A stretch of 64,000 bases of DNA from Solirubrobacter sp963837485 (GTDB taxonomy: Bacteria > Actinomycetota > Thermoleophilia > Solirubrobacterales > Solirubrobacteraceae), in assembly GCA_963837485.1 (NCBI GenBank), contig CAWINP010000013.1, forward strand, positions 124,001 to 188,000, given 5' to 3'. The translations under genes were made by a program, and so were the position numbers. Of this stretch, positions 36,377 through 45,499 are shown piece by piece. How positions within the stretch are numbered: the first letter of the stretch is position 1; each line of letters opens with the position of its first letter. The notes under the pieces were generated by a model that did no database searches, was not told the origin of the DNA, and saw only the letters and a list, made by a program, of their open reading frames with translations.

Positions 36377-38046
36377 CCCTGCATTCCGCGCGGGTTCGCG
36401 CCCGCGCGCAGCGTCCCGTCCGGCGCGCGCGAGACCGCGCTCAGGCGCCCGAGCGACCACGGCTCGTGAACCTCGACGGCGTGTCCGCGGCGGCGCAGCT
36501 CCTCCAGCGTCGAGTCGGGCACGCGTGCCTCGATCTCGACCACGCCCGGCCGCGCGGCGCGCGGATAGAACGAGCTCGGGAAGGACTCGGAGTCGAACGC
36601 CGGCGCGTCGATCGCCTCCTGCAGGTTGAGCCCGTAGACGGCGTGCGCGAGGAACAGGTTCAGCGACCACTGGTCCTGCTGGTCGCCTCCGGGCGTGCCG
36701 AACGCCAGCACGGTGCCGTCCTCGCGGACCGCCAGCGAGGGGGTGAGCGTCGTGCGCGGCCGCCGGCCGGGCATCAGCGAGGCCGGGAGCCCGGGCTGCA
36801 GCCAGAACATCTGCGCGCGCGTGCCGAGGCAGAAGCCGAGGCCGGGAATCGCCGGGGAGCTCTGCAGCCAGCCGCCGCTCGGGGTCGCGGAGACGAGATT
36901 GCCGTGGCGGTCGGCGACGTCGAGATGGCAGGTGTCGCCGCGCGTCGGCTCGCCGATCCCGGCGCCCGAGGCGACGGCGCCGGGGATGTCCGGCAGCCGC
37001 GGGTCCGGGCCGCCTGGGCGCAAGTCGTATGACGCATCGGGCCCGATCAGCGCGCGGCGCTCGTCCGCGTACTCGCGCGAGAGCAGCCGGTCGAGCGGGA
37101 CCGGGGCGGAGTCGCCGTACCAGGCCTCGCGGTCCGCGAACGCGAGCTTCGCGCCCTCGACGACGGTGTGGATGTGGTCGGGCCCGAGGAACGGGCCGAG
37201 CTCGACGCCGTCGAGCAGCGCGAGCTGCTGCAGGAAGACCGGGCCCTGGCCCCACGGGCCGGTCTTGAACACGCGCCAGCCGCGGAAGTCCAGCGAGACC
37301 GGCGCCTCGAGGGTCGCACTGAACGCCCCCAGGTCGTCGCCGGTGAGGATCTCGTCGTCGGCCAGCGCCTCGGCGACCCAGCCGCGGTAGAAGGCGTCGC
37401 GCGCCGCGTCGATGCGCGCCTCGCGGGTCGGCCCGGCTGACCGCGCGAGCCGTTCATAGGTCTGGGCGAGCACGGGGTTCCTCAGCCGCGAGCCGACTGC
37501 GGGGACCGGCCCCCAGAGCCCGGTCGAGCTCTCCCAGCCGGCGCGCCAGACCGCGGCGATCGCGCCGGCGATGCCCGGCATGACCGGGAAGCCGGCCCGC
37601 GCGTAGCCGATCGCGTAGGCCATCACGTCGTCCAGCTCGAACGTCCCGTAGTCGCGCAGCATCAGCATCCACGCGTCGAACGCGCCGGGCACGCACGCGG
37701 CCAGGCGGCCGGTGCCCGGCACGAGCTCCAGCCCGCGTGCGCGGTAGGCCTCGATCGTCGCGCCCGACGGCGCCGGGCCCTGGCCGCAGATGACCTTCGG
37801 CGCGCCGTCGTGCCAGAGCAGGATCGGCAGGTCCCCGCCCGGCCCGTTGAGGTGCGGCTCGACGACCTGCAGCGCCAGGCCGGCCGCGACGGCGGCGTCG
37901 AACGCGTTCCCGCCCCGCTCCAGCACCGCCATCCCGGCCGCCGACGCGAGCCAGTGCGTCGAGGCGACCATGCCGAACGTCCCGCTCAGCTCCGGCCGGG
38001 TCGTGAAGTCGAATCCCGGGGCATGCAGCGGCGCGGAGGCGGACAT
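36358..38046 (-). CDS. Gamma-glutamyltransferase family protein
   Basis: The 562-residue Ntn-hydrolase proenzyme has GMVASTHWLASAAGMAVLERGGNAFDAAVAAGLALQVVEPH at the start. The self-cleavage and nucleophile Thr lies in GDTCHLDVADRHGNLVSATPSGGW, followed by PRTTLTPSLAVREDGTVLAFGTPGGDQQDQW. The family transfers or hydrolyses gamma-glutamyl groups. There is no clear signal peptide, so it may be cytoplasmic. Not in an obvious operon. Confidence 0.88.
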   Translation of the reverse strand: MSASAPLHAPGFDFTTRPELSGTFGMVASTHWLASAAGMAVLERGGNAFDAAVAAGLALQVVEPHLNGPGGDLPILLWHDGAPKVICGQGPAPSGATIEAYRARGLELVPGTGRLAACVPGAFDAWMLMLRDYGTFELDDVMAYAIGYARAGFPVMPGIAGAIAAVWRAGWESSTGLWGPVPAVGSRLRNPVLAQTYERLARSAGPTREARIDAARDAFYRGWVAEALADDEILTGDDLGAFSATLEAPVSLDFRGWRVFKTGPWGQGPVFLQQLALLDGVELGPFLGPDHIHTVVEGAKLAFADREAWYGDSAPVPLDRLLSREYADERRALIGPDASYDLRPGGPDPRLPDIPGAVASGAGIGEPTRGDTCHLDVADRHGNLVSATPSGGWLQSSPAIPGLGFCLGTRAQMFWLQPGLPASLMPGRRPRTTLTPSLAVREDGTVLAFGTPGGDQQDQWSLNLFLAHAVYGLNLQEAIDAPAFDSESFPSSFYPRAARPGVVEIEARVPDSTLEELRRRGHAVEVHEPWSLGRLSAVSRAPDGTLRAGANPRGMQGYAAGR

Positions 38047-38061
38047 CGACCCACCACACGC

Positions 38062-38067
38062 TAGCCT
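38062..38067 (+). promoter_or_regulatory. -10 box (TAGCCT) of folD
   Basis: TAGCCT ends 12 nt before the folD ATG, leaving at most a 5-nt leader. Confidence 0.4.
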
Positions 38068-38079
38068 GCCGCGCTGGGC

Positions 38080-38922
38080 ATGGCAGTAGTCATCGACGGC
38101 AAGGCGGTCGCCCAGGCGGTCCGCGAGGAGGTGCGCGACGAGGTCGCGGCCTGGGTCGCGGCGGGCCACGAGCCGCCGGGCCTGGCCACGGTGCTCGTCG
38201 GCGACGACCCCGGCTCGGCGATCTACGTCAACGGCAAGCAGAAGGCGAGCGCCGAGGTCGGCATCCGCGGCTTCGACCACCGCCTTCCCCAGGACGCCGA
38301 GCATCGCGAGGTGTCAAAGCTGCTCGACGAGCTCAACGCGGACCCGCACGTGTCCGGCATCCTGCTCCAGCTCCCGACGCCGCCGCAGGTCGACGGCGGG
38401 GCGCTGACCGAGCGGATCTGGCCGAGCAAGGACGTCGACGGGCTGACGCCGATCTCCGTCGGCCTGCTCACCAAGGGCCGGCCGGGGCTGCGGCCGTGCA
38501 CGCCGAGCGGCGTGATGGAGCTGCTGCGCCGCTACGACGTCGAGCTCGAGGGCGCCGAGGCGGTCGTGGTCGGCCGCTCGGACCTGGTCGGCAAGCCGGT
38601 CGGCGCGCTGCTGCTCGCCGCCAACGCGACGGTCACCACCTGCCACTCGCGCACGCGCGACCTGCCCGCCGTCTGCCGGCGCGCCGACGTCCTCGTCGCC
38701 GCCGTCGGCATCCCCGAGCTTGTGCGCGGCGACTGGGTGAAGGAAGGTGCCGTGGTGATCGACGTGGGCATCAACCGCACCGGCGACGGATTGAAGGGCG
38801 ACGTGGAGTTCGCCGGCGCGAGCGAGCGCGCGCGGCTGATCACGCCGGTGCCCGGCGGCGTGGGGCCGATGACGATCGCGATGTTGCTGCGCAACACGAT
38901 GACCGCGGCGAAGGCCGCATGA
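38080..38922 (+). CDS. folD: Methylenetetrahydrofolate dehydrogenase/cyclohydrolase
   Basis: The 280-residue bifunctional enzyme interconverts 5,10-methylene-, methenyl- and 10-formyl-tetrahydrofolate. It has AIYVNGKQKASAEVGI with the catalytic Lys in YVNGK, the QLPTPPQVD segment, WPSKDVDGLTPISVG, the NADP loop VVVGRSDLVGKPVGALLL and the C-terminal ITPVPGGVGPMTIAMLL. Its stop overlaps the ATG of a small membrane-protein gene (ATGA). Confidence 0.95.
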   Translation: MAVVIDGKAVAQAVREEVRDEVAAWVAAGHEPPGLATVLVGDDPGSAIYVNGKQKASAEVGIRGFDHRLPQDAEHREVSKLLDELNADPHVSGILLQLPTPPQVDGGALTERIWPSKDVDGLTPISVGLLTKGRPGLRPCTPSGVMELLRRYDVELEGAEAVVVGRSDLVGKPVGALLLAANATVTTCHSRTRDLPAVCRRADVLVAAVGIPELVRGDWVKEGAVVIDVGINRTGDGLKGDVEFAGASERARLITPVPGGVGPMTIAMLLRNTMTAAKAA

Positions 38923-39422
38923 TCCGGCGCGTCCGGCCCGCGGACTGGCTGGCCGGCGTCGGCGGGCTGGTGTTGTTCGGGTCGCTGTGGCTGCACTGGT
39001 ACGGGTTCGATGCCGGGCCGCTGATCCAGACGCGCGGCTCCGCCGGCACGCTCACGACCGACGCCCTGGGGCAGATCCCCGCTATCACCGCCTGGGAAGC
39101 GTTCTCGGAGCTCGACGTCCTGCTCGCGCTCTTCGCCATCCCGGCGATCGGCGTGCCCGTCTCGGCCGCGCTCTCCAAGGGCCCGGCCACGCCCGTCGCC
39201 TTCACCGTGATCGCCACCTGCGCGAGCTTCCTCGCCCTCCTGCTGGTGCTCTTCCGGCTGCTCGACCAGCCGGGTTCGAATGAGCTTGTGGCGGTCAAGT
39301 CCGGCGCCTGGATCGGCCTGGCAGGCGCGGTTGTGGCGTTTGTCGGCTCGTGGCTGGCAATGGCCGACGAGCACACCCCGGGAGCCGCGCCGCCGCAGGT
39401 CCCGGTGCGCCCGGCGCCCTAA
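38919..39422 (+). CDS. Four-helix membrane protein
   Basis: The 167-residue protein has four predicted helices (about residues 10-27, 65-85, 92-115 and 128-147) and a Pro-rich tail (APPQVPVRPAP). This layout is common among actinobacterial hypothetical membrane proteins; I do not recognise a function. It is coupled to folD by an ATGA overlap. Its TAA stop forms the start of the gatC -10 box. Confidence 0.65.
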   Translation: MIRRVRPADWLAGVGGLVLFGSLWLHWYGFDAGPLIQTRGSAGTLTTDALGQIPAITAWEAFSELDVLLALFAIPAIGVPVSAALSKGPATPVAFTVIATCASFLALLLVLFRLLDQPGSNELVAVKSGAWIGLAGAVVAFVGSWLAMADEHTPGAAPPQVPVRPAP

Positions 39423-39425
39423 ACT
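39420..39425 (+). promoter_or_regulatory. -10 box (TAAACT) of gatC, overlapping upstream stop
   Basis: TAAACT ends 10 nt before the gatC ATG. Its TAA is the stop codon of the preceding gene. Confidence 0.45.
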
Positions 39426-39435
39426 CCCCCGCCCG

Positions 39436-39729
39436 ATGCTGAGCCGAGACCAGGTCCTCCACGTCGCCCGCCTCGCCCGCCTCGAGCTGACCGAGGAGGA
39501 GGTCGGCCGCTTCTCCGAGGAGCTCTCGAAGGTGCTCGACTGGGTCGACACGATCGAGGAGCTCGGCAACCTCGACGACGTGCCGCCGACGTCGCACGTC
39601 GTCAACGTCGAGAACGCGCTGCGCGCCGACGAGCCGCGGCCCTCGATGCCGGTCGAGCGCGCGCTGGAGAGCGCGCCCGACGCCGCCCAGGGCGGCTTCC
39701 GTGTTCCCTCGCCCACACATCACGCGTGA
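39436..39729 (+). CDS. gatC: Aspartyl/glutamyl-tRNA amidotransferase subunit C
   Basis: The 97-residue protein matches GatC: VLHVARLARLELTEEEVGRFSEELSKVLDWVDTIEELG then VPPTSHVVN and LRADEPRPSM. It stabilises the GatA-GatB pair that converts Glu-tRNAGln (or Asp-tRNAAsn) to the amide form. gatA follows after 58 bp. Confidence 0.93.
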   Translation: MLSRDQVLHVARLARLELTEEEVGRFSEELSKVLDWVDTIEELGNLDDVPPTSHVVNVENALRADEPRPSMPVERALESAPDAAQGGFRVPSPTHHA

Positions 39730-39787
39730 CAATGCCGACGGGGTCGACAGAACGAGTGACCAATGGCACGGCCATGCGGAGCAGGGC

Positions 39788-41194
39788 ATGATCGAGCTGA
39801 CCGCCGCACAGGCCGCCGAGCGCATCCGCGCCGGCGAGCTGGACGCCGCCGAGTACTTCGAGTTCTACCGCGCCCGCGCCGCCGCCGATGACCTCAACTG
39901 CTTCATCTGGGTCGCCGAGGATGCTCCCGCGCTCGATCGCGACGCGCCGCTGGCCGGCGTCCCGATCGCGGTCAAGGACCTGTTCGCGACCGAGGGCGTG
40001 CCGAGCCAGGCCGGCTCGCGCATCCTCGAGGGCTACCGGCCGCCCTACACGTCGACCGCGGTCGAGCGGCTGCGGCAGTCCGGCGCGGCGCTGCTCGGCA
40101 AGACCAACCAGGACGAGTTCGCGATGGGCTCTTCGACCGAGAACTCCGCCTTCGGCCCGACGCTGAACCCGTGGGACCGCACGCGCGTGCCGGGCGGGTC
40201 GTCAGGTGGCAGCGCGGCGGCCGTCGCCGCCGGCACGGCGCCGTGGTCGATCGGGACCGACACCGGCGGCTCGATCCGCCAGCCCGCCGCGCTGTGCGGG
40301 ATCGTCGGCCTCAAGCCCACCTACGGCGCGATCTCGCGCTACGGGATGATCGCGTTCGCCTCCAGCCTCGATCAGGCGGGCCCGTTCACCCGCGACGTCA
40401 CCGACTCCGCGCTGCTGCTGCGCGCAATGGCCGGCCCCGACCCGTGCGACAGCACGTCGATCGGCCTGCCGGAGCCGGTCGAGCTTCCATCCGCGACCGA
40501 TCTGAACGGCATCCGCCTCGGCGTCCCCGAGGAGCTGACCGGCGAAGGCATCGAGCCGGGAGTGATGAACGCGTTCAACGAGACGCTCGACCTCGCGCGC
40601 TCGCTCGGGGCGACCGTCGAGACCACGCACCTCCCGCACGCGCCGCACGCGCTGGCCGCCTACTACCTGATCGCGCCGGCCGAGGCCTCGTCGAACCTGG
40701 CCCGCTACGACGGCGTCCGCTACGGCCTGCGCGCCGGCAACGGCGGCGGGCTGCTGGAGATGTACACGGCGACGCGCGAGCGGGGCTTCGGAGCCGAGGT
40801 CAAGCGCCGGATCCTGATCGGCACCTACGCGCTCTCGTCGGGCTACTACGACGCCTACTACGGCAAGGCGCAGAAGGTCCGCACGCTGATCGCGCGCGAC
40901 TTCGACACCGCCTGGGAGCGCTTCGACTTCATCGTCACCCCGACCGCGCCGGGCGTCGCGTTCGAGCTCGGCGCCAAGAGCGCGGACCCGCTGGCGATGT
41001 ACCTCAACGACTTCTGCACGGTGCCGATGTCGCTCGCCGGCATCCCGGCGATCTCGATCCCGAACGGGCTCTCCGAAGGGCTCCCGGTCGGGTTCCAGAT
41101 CGCGGGCCCCGCGTTCAGCGAGAACCGCATCCTCGATGCGGCGCACGCACTTGAGAAGGCGATCGGCTTCGACGGCTCGGGGGCGCGGGCATGA
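39788..41194 (+). CDS. gatA: Aspartyl/glutamyl-tRNA amidotransferase subunit A
   Basis: The 468-residue amidase-signature enzyme has the catalytic Lys in PIAVKDLF and the Ser pair in RVPGGSSGGSAAAVAAG and TDTGGSIRQPAA. It releases ammonia from glutamine for GatB. ATG 39788 is chosen because MIELTAAQAAERIRAGELDAAEY matches the family start. ATGA overlap with gatB. Confidence 0.95.
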   Translation: MIELTAAQAAERIRAGELDAAEYFEFYRARAAADDLNCFIWVAEDAPALDRDAPLAGVPIAVKDLFATEGVPSQAGSRILEGYRPPYTSTAVERLRQSGAALLGKTNQDEFAMGSSTENSAFGPTLNPWDRTRVPGGSSGGSAAAVAAGTAPWSIGTDTGGSIRQPAALCGIVGLKPTYGAISRYGMIAFASSLDQAGPFTRDVTDSALLLRAMAGPDPCDSTSIGLPEPVELPSATDLNGIRLGVPEELTGEGIEPGVMNAFNETLDLARSLGATVETTHLPHAPHALAAYYLIAPAEASSNLARYDGVRYGLRAGNGGGLLEMYTATRERGFGAEVKRRILIGTYALSSGYYDAYYGKAQKVRTLIARDFDTAWERFDFIVTPTAPGVAFELGAKSADPLAMYLNDFCTVPMSLAGIPAISIPNGLSEGLPVGFQIAGPAFSENRILDAAHALEKAIGFDGSGARA

Positions 41195-42585
41195 CCGACT
41201 GGGAACCCGTCATCGGGCTGGAGATCCACGTCCAGCTCAACACGCTGACGAAGATGTTCTGCGGCTGCGGGCTGAGCTTCGGCGAGGAGCCCAACACGCG
41301 CACCTGCCCGGTCTGCCTCGGGCTGCCCGGCACGCTGCCGGTGGCCAACGCCCAGGCGGTGCTCTACGGGATGATGATGGGGCTCGCCCTCGGCTGCGAG
41401 ATCGCGCCGCGCTCGATCTTCCACCGCAAGAACTACTTCTATCCCGACCTCGCCAAGGGCTATCAGATCTCCCAGTACGACATCCCGCTGTGCAGCGGCG
41501 GGCACCTGGGCGACGTGCGGCTGCACCGGATCCACCTGGAGGAGGACGCGGCCAAGCTCGTCCACGTCGGCGCGTCGGGCCGCATCCACGGCTCCGACGC
41601 CTCGATCGTCGACTACAACCGCGGCGGCACGCCGCTGGCCGAGATCGTCACCGAGCCCGACATCCACTCCGCCGAGCACGCCCGCGACTGGCTGATCCTG
41701 TTGCGCGAGACGCTGCGCCAGCTCGGCGTCAGCGACGTGAACATGGAGGAGGGCTCGCTGCGCTGCGACGCCAACGTCTCCATCCGCCCGGCCGGCAGCA
41801 CCGAGCTCGGAACCAAGACCGAGCTCAAGAACATGAACTCGTTCCGCTTCGTGATGCAGGGCATCAACGCGGAGATCGAGCGCCAGAAGGCGATCCTCGA
41901 GTCCGGCGGGACGGTCGAGCAGGAGACGCTGCACTTCGACCCGACGTCGGGGCGGCTGAGCTCGCTGCGCTCCAAGGAGGAGGCGCACGACTACCGCTAC
42001 TTCCCAGAGCCCGACCTCGTGCCGGTCGCGCCGACCCCGGAGATGTTCGAGGCCGCCCGCGCGGCGATCCCGGAGCTGCCGGCGCAGCGCATCGAGCGCT
42101 ACGTGGCGCTCGGGCTCGCCGAAGACGACGCGCGGCTGTTCTCATTCGAGCCGGAGTGGGGCGCCTACCTGGAAGCGGTTGGCGGCGACGCGCACACCGC
42201 GTCCACGTGGGTCAAGGAGCTGCGCACGCGCGCGGGCTCGACCGACCAGGTCGCGCCGGAGACGCTCGCGAAGCTGGTCGCGCTCGTATCCGGCAAGCGC
42301 GTGACGGCGGCCGGCGGGCGCACGGTGCTCGACAAGCTCGTCGCCGACGGCGGCGATCCGGAGGCGATCGTCGAGCGCGAGGGCCTCGGCGCGATGGAGG
42401 ACTCCGGAGAGCTCGAGGCGATCGTCGCCAAGGTGATCGACGACAACCCGGACATCGTCGAGCGCATCCGCGGCGGCAACGCGAAGGCGATGGGCGCGCT
42501 CGTGGGCCCGATCATGCGCGAGACCAAGGGCCGCGCCGACGGCGGCGAGGTCAACCGGCTGCTGCGCGAGAAGCTCGGCGTTTAG
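41191..42585 (+). CDS. gatB: Aspartyl/glutamyl-tRNA amidotransferase subunit B
   Basis: The 464-residue subunit activates the misacylated tRNA. Motifs: WEPVIGLEIHVQLNT, zinc ligands in FCGCG and CPVCLGLPG, HRKNYFYPDLAKGYQISQYD, and the C-terminal YqeY-like domain ending GEVNRLLREKLGV. Full length. Coupled to gatA. Confidence 0.95.
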   Translation: MTDWEPVIGLEIHVQLNTLTKMFCGCGLSFGEEPNTRTCPVCLGLPGTLPVANAQAVLYGMMMGLALGCEIAPRSIFHRKNYFYPDLAKGYQISQYDIPLCSGGHLGDVRLHRIHLEEDAAKLVHVGASGRIHGSDASIVDYNRGGTPLAEIVTEPDIHSAEHARDWLILLRETLRQLGVSDVNMEEGSLRCDANVSIRPAGSTELGTKTELKNMNSFRFVMQGINAEIERQKAILESGGTVEQETLHFDPTSGRLSSLRSKEEAHDYRYFPEPDLVPVAPTPEMFEAARAAIPELPAQRIERYVALGLAEDDARLFSFEPEWGAYLEAVGGDAHTASTWVKELRTRAGSTDQVAPETLAKLVALVSGKRVTAAGGRTVLDKLVADGGDPEAIVEREGLGAMEDSGELEAIVAKVIDDNPDIVERIRGGNAKAMGALVGPIMRETKGRADGGEVNRLLREKLGV

Positions 42586-42874
42586 CGGGCGCCCCTTGAC
42601 TGCCTGGCGTGATGCCTAGCAGCGGGTTGCCTCGTACGTCAACGGCGGGCAGTAAGGAGGGGACGCGGAACGGAAGCGATCATCCGCGGGCGGCGGTCAG
42701 GGAATCCGGCGTGGAGTTGGTCGGCTGTAGCACGCTTAACTCACCACGGACAGGAGCCCTGTCTATCGCTGATGGTCGTTCGCGATCGTTTGCCGTCCCT
42801 GAGCGATCGTTCCTGGTCAGGCTGCCTCCCCTACTGGCGCAGTTGCCGTTAAGCGAATCGGGGCCCGGCGCGCG
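42586..42874. other. Non-coding gap after gatB
   Basis: The gap between gatB and a convergent gene has lower GC than its surroundings and no gene I can support. It holds a perfect hairpin, GACAGGagcCCTGTC (42749-42763), and a direct repeat GCGATCGTT at 42782 and 42803, 21 bp apart. It does not fold like a tRNA. Confidence 0.4.
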
Positions 42875-43300
42875 CTAGATCGTCGCGTCGGGCGCCGCGG
42901 CGGCCAGATAGGCCTCCGTGTCGCCGCCCTTGAGCACGTGCTCGAGCCAGGCGCGGCGCTCGAAGTCGAGCACCTCCATCTCCCACACGCAGGCGAGGCC
43001 GGTGTCCTGGATCTCCTGCATCGCGTCCGGGTCCTCGAGCGGGGAGCCGAAGAAGCGCCCGTGGATCTCGTTCTCGTTCGCCCACCAGTAGACGATGCCG
43101 AGCCCGGCGGTCTTGGCGTCGTGGGCGATCAGGAAGCCCGTCCCGCCGCCCTCGGGCAGCGCGCCGCGCGCGGCCTCGACGGTCGCCTCGACGAACTCGG
43201 GGCGCGCGTCGGGCGCGTGCGTCCCGATGCCGTAGACCTTCAGCCGCCAGGCCCCGAGGTCCTGGCGGCGGATGAAGCGGATGGTCCGGGGCTCGTACAT
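42875..43300 (-). CDS. Conserved hypothetical protein
   Basis: The 141-residue soluble protein begins MYEPRTIRFIRRQDLGAWRLKVYGIG and contains GTGFLIAHDAKTAGLGIVYWWANENEIHGRFF and LACVWEMEVLDFERRAWLEHVL. The last segment resembles the isochorismatase-unrelated hypothetical proteins of actinobacteria; I do not know the function. Start 43300 is supported by a TAGGCT box 7 nt upstream. Confidence 0.7.
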   Translation of the reverse strand: MYEPRTIRFIRRQDLGAWRLKVYGIGTHAPDARPEFVEATVEAARGALPEGGGTGFLIAHDAKTAGLGIVYWWANENEIHGRFFGSPLEDPDAMQEIQDTGLACVWEMEVLDFERRAWLEHVLKGGDTEAYLAAAAPDATI

Positions 43301-43307
43301 GAGCCCG

Positions 43308-43313
43308 AGCCTA
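43308..43313 (-). promoter_or_regulatory. -10 box (TAGGCT) of hypothetical gene
   Basis: On the minus strand TAGGCT ends 7 nt before ATG 43300, just after the rpsD stop. Confidence 0.45.
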
Positions 43314-43314
43314 G

Positions 43315-43941
43315 TTAGAGCCGCGAGTACAGCTCGACGATCAGGTGCTCGTCGATCGGCGCGCTGATCTCGGAGCGCTCCGGGAGGCGCAGCACCTTGC
43401 CCGACAGCGCCTCGAAGTCGGTCTGCAGCCACGGGGCCACGGTGCCCGTCAGCTCGGTGGTGGCGGCGGCGACGTCGCGCACCGGGCTGCCGGCGCCGAT
43501 CGCGATCTCCTGGCCCGGCTTGACGGAGTAGGAGGCGATGTCGACGCGCCGGCCGTCCACGTAGACGTGGCCGTGGTTGACGAACTGTCGCGCCTGGGCG
43601 CGCGTGGACGCGAAGCCGAGGCGATAGACGACGTTGTCGAGCCGGCGCTCGAGCAGCCGCAGCAGCTCCTGGCCGGTGACGCCCTTCCTCGACGCCTCGC
43701 GCACGTACTTGCGGAACTGGCTCTCGCGCACGCCGTAATAGCGCTTCGCGCGCTGCTTGGCGCGCAGCTGGTCTCCATAGATGGAGTTGCGCCGGCGCCG
43801 GCCGGCGCCGTGCTGGCCGGGCGGGACGGGACCGCGGCGCTCCAGCGCCGACTTGCCGTTCAAGGCCCGCTCGCCCTTCAGATAGAGCTCGACCCCTTCG
43901 CGGCGGGAGAGCTTCTCCTTCGGTCCTGTGTATCTACCCAC
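43315..43941 (-). CDS. rpsD: 30S ribosomal protein S4
   Basis: The 208-residue protein matches S4: GRYTGPKEKLSRREGVELYLKG, GQHGAGRRRRNSIYGDQLRAKQ, the S4 RNA-binding domain RRLDNVVYRLGFASTRAQARQFVNHGHVYVDG, and the C-terminus EHLIVELYSRL. GTG 43941 is the start by homology and by a TAGGAT box 7 nt upstream. It stands alone, outside the usual alpha operon. Confidence 0.95.
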   Translation of the reverse strand: MGRYTGPKEKLSRREGVELYLKGERALNGKSALERRGPVPPGQHGAGRRRRNSIYGDQLRAKQRAKRYYGVRESQFRKYVREASRKGVTGQELLRLLERRLDNVVYRLGFASTRAQARQFVNHGHVYVDGRRVDIASYSVKPGQEIAIGAGSPVRDVAAATTELTGTVAPWLQTDFEALSGKVLRLPERSEISAPIDEHLIVELYSRL

Positions 43942-43948
43942 GCCGCTT

Positions 43949-43954
43949 ATCCTA
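43949..43954 (-). promoter_or_regulatory. -10 box (TAGGAT) of rpsD
   Basis: On the minus strand TAGGAT ends 7 nt before the rpsD GTG. A leaderless S4 mRNA would exclude classic leader-based autoregulation. Confidence 0.45.
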
Positions 43955-44039
43955 CCGAGGCAGTCGGGATTAGAAATCCGCCGGGCCTCTGGACGAGTAT
44001 CCAATTAAGTTCTCCGGAGCGAAGTGGGATGATCGGTTC

Positions 44040-44276
44040 ATGGGCCAGGTAGTCGCCTTCCCAAAGCACAAGCGCCACCCGCATGAGCGCCTGGCCGCGA
44101 CGCTGCAGGCGCTCTACGCCGTCACCTATGTGCTCGGCTTCTTCATCGTCGGTCCGTGCCTGGTGATGTTCGGGTTCGCGTTCGCCTTCAGCGCCCAGCC
44201 GCTCGCCGCGCTCATCTGCGTCGGCGCGCTGCTGGTGGTGTGGGCGGTCACCAGGGCCGCCTGGGTCCGCCTGTAA
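44040..44276 (+). CDS. Small two-helix membrane protein
   Basis: The 78-residue protein has a basic, His-containing N-terminus (FPKHKRHPHERL) and two hydrophobic helices (about residues 25-50 and 55-73). Third-position bias is good. Function unknown. It lies divergent from rpsD and before lysA. Confidence 0.6.
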   Translation: MGQVVAFPKHKRHPHERLAATLQALYAVTYVLGFFIVGPCLVMFGFAFAFSAQPLAALICVGALLVVWAVTRAAWVRL

Positions 44277-44331
44277 CGTCGTCCGGACGTCCGAGCTTGC
44301 GAGGACGGGAGGCCGAAACATCGTTTCCTCG

Positions 44332-45327
44332 ATGCACATCCTGCCGCGGACGGCGGCGACGGATGCCGCCGGGCGTTTGCGCGTGGGCGGCTGCACGCTG
44401 GCCGACGTCGCCGCCGAGTTCGGCACGCCGGTCTTCGTGTTCGACGAGCAGGGGCTGCGCGAGACCGCGCGCGAGTACGTGCGCGAGTTCACGTCCCGCC
44501 ACGCCCGCACGGACGTCCACTTCGCCTCCAAGGCGCTGCCCTGCGCACCGGTGACCCGGATCCTCGCCGAGGAGGGGCTCGGCTGCGACGTGGCCGGCAA
44601 CGGCGAGCTGGCGATCGCGCTGAAGGCCGGCTTCGCCCCCGCGAAGATCCTCCTGCACGGCAACGCCAAGTCTGACGAGGACATCGCCGACGCCGTCGCG
44701 GCCGGCGTCGGGCTGATCGTGATCGACAACGCCGACGACGTCGTGCGCCTGAAGCGGCTCGCGCCCGCGACCCAGCGCGTGCTGGTGCGGATCAACCCCG
44801 ACGTGCCGGGCGACACGCACGCCGCGGTCTCCACCGGCGGCAAGGAGGACAAGTTCGGCGTCCCGCTCGACCAGGCGCCGGCGCTGCTCGACGCGGCCGG
44901 GAGCGCGTTCGACCTGCGCGGCCTGCACGTCCACATCGGTTCGCAGCTGCTCACGCTCGGCGGTTTCGCGCGCGCGGCCGAGGCGATCGCCGCGCTCGGG
45001 GAGTTCGGCACCTACGACCTCGGCGGCGGGCTCGGGATCGCCTACCGCGACGAGGTCCCACCGTCGATCGGCGACTACGCGCAGGAGGTCTGCGACGTGG
45101 TCGGGCGCCACTGCGAGAGCGGCGACCTGCTCGTGCGCGGTGCGACGCTCGCCGCGCCGCGGGTCGGCGACACGCTGCTGATGCCGGCGACTGGGGCGTA
45201 CTGCTACTCGCTGCAGAACAACTACAACGGCGCGCGCAAGCCGCCGGTGGTGATCGTGAACGATTGCGTCGCGAGGCTCGCCGTGCGGCGCGAGACGCTC
45301 AGCGACCTGACGTCCCGCGACTGCTAG
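44332..45327 (+). pseudogene. lysA: Diaminopimelate decarboxylase with internal deletion
   Basis: The protein starts and ends like LysA (N-term TLADVAAEFGTPVFVFDEQGLRE; PLP-Lys in HFASKALPC; HVHIGSQL; YDLGGGLGIAYRDE; C-term HCESGDLLVRGATL, PATGAYCYSLQNNYNG and VRRETLSDL). It is only 331 residues against the usual 420-450. About 85-90 residues are missing in frame between VCDVVGRH and CESGD. The lost part includes the EPGR substrate/PLP motif and the GGMSD...RPxLY region at the dimer active site. It is unlikely to be active unless the gap is an assembly fault. Confidence 0.7.
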
Positions 45328-45414
45328 GCGGCCCCGTCCGCAGACACGACGCATTCCGGCGGGCCCGGACCGCCATCTGGCTCGCCCTGCGGGCTTGCCA
45401 CCTGGCTCTCGCCG

Positions 45415-45431
45415 CTGCCGGCACCCGGCAG
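45415..45431. terminator. GC hairpin between convergent genes
   Basis: CTGCCGGcacCCGGCAG forms a perfect 7-bp stem in the 172-bp gap between lysA and the GGDEF-EAL gene, which converge here. There is no T-run; it is a possible bidirectional terminator. Confidence 0.3.
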
Positions 45432-45499
45432 GCACACACGTACCACCAGTATGCGAGCGCCTGCCGTGCACCGGCAGCGACGACCCGGACTGCGCCGGA

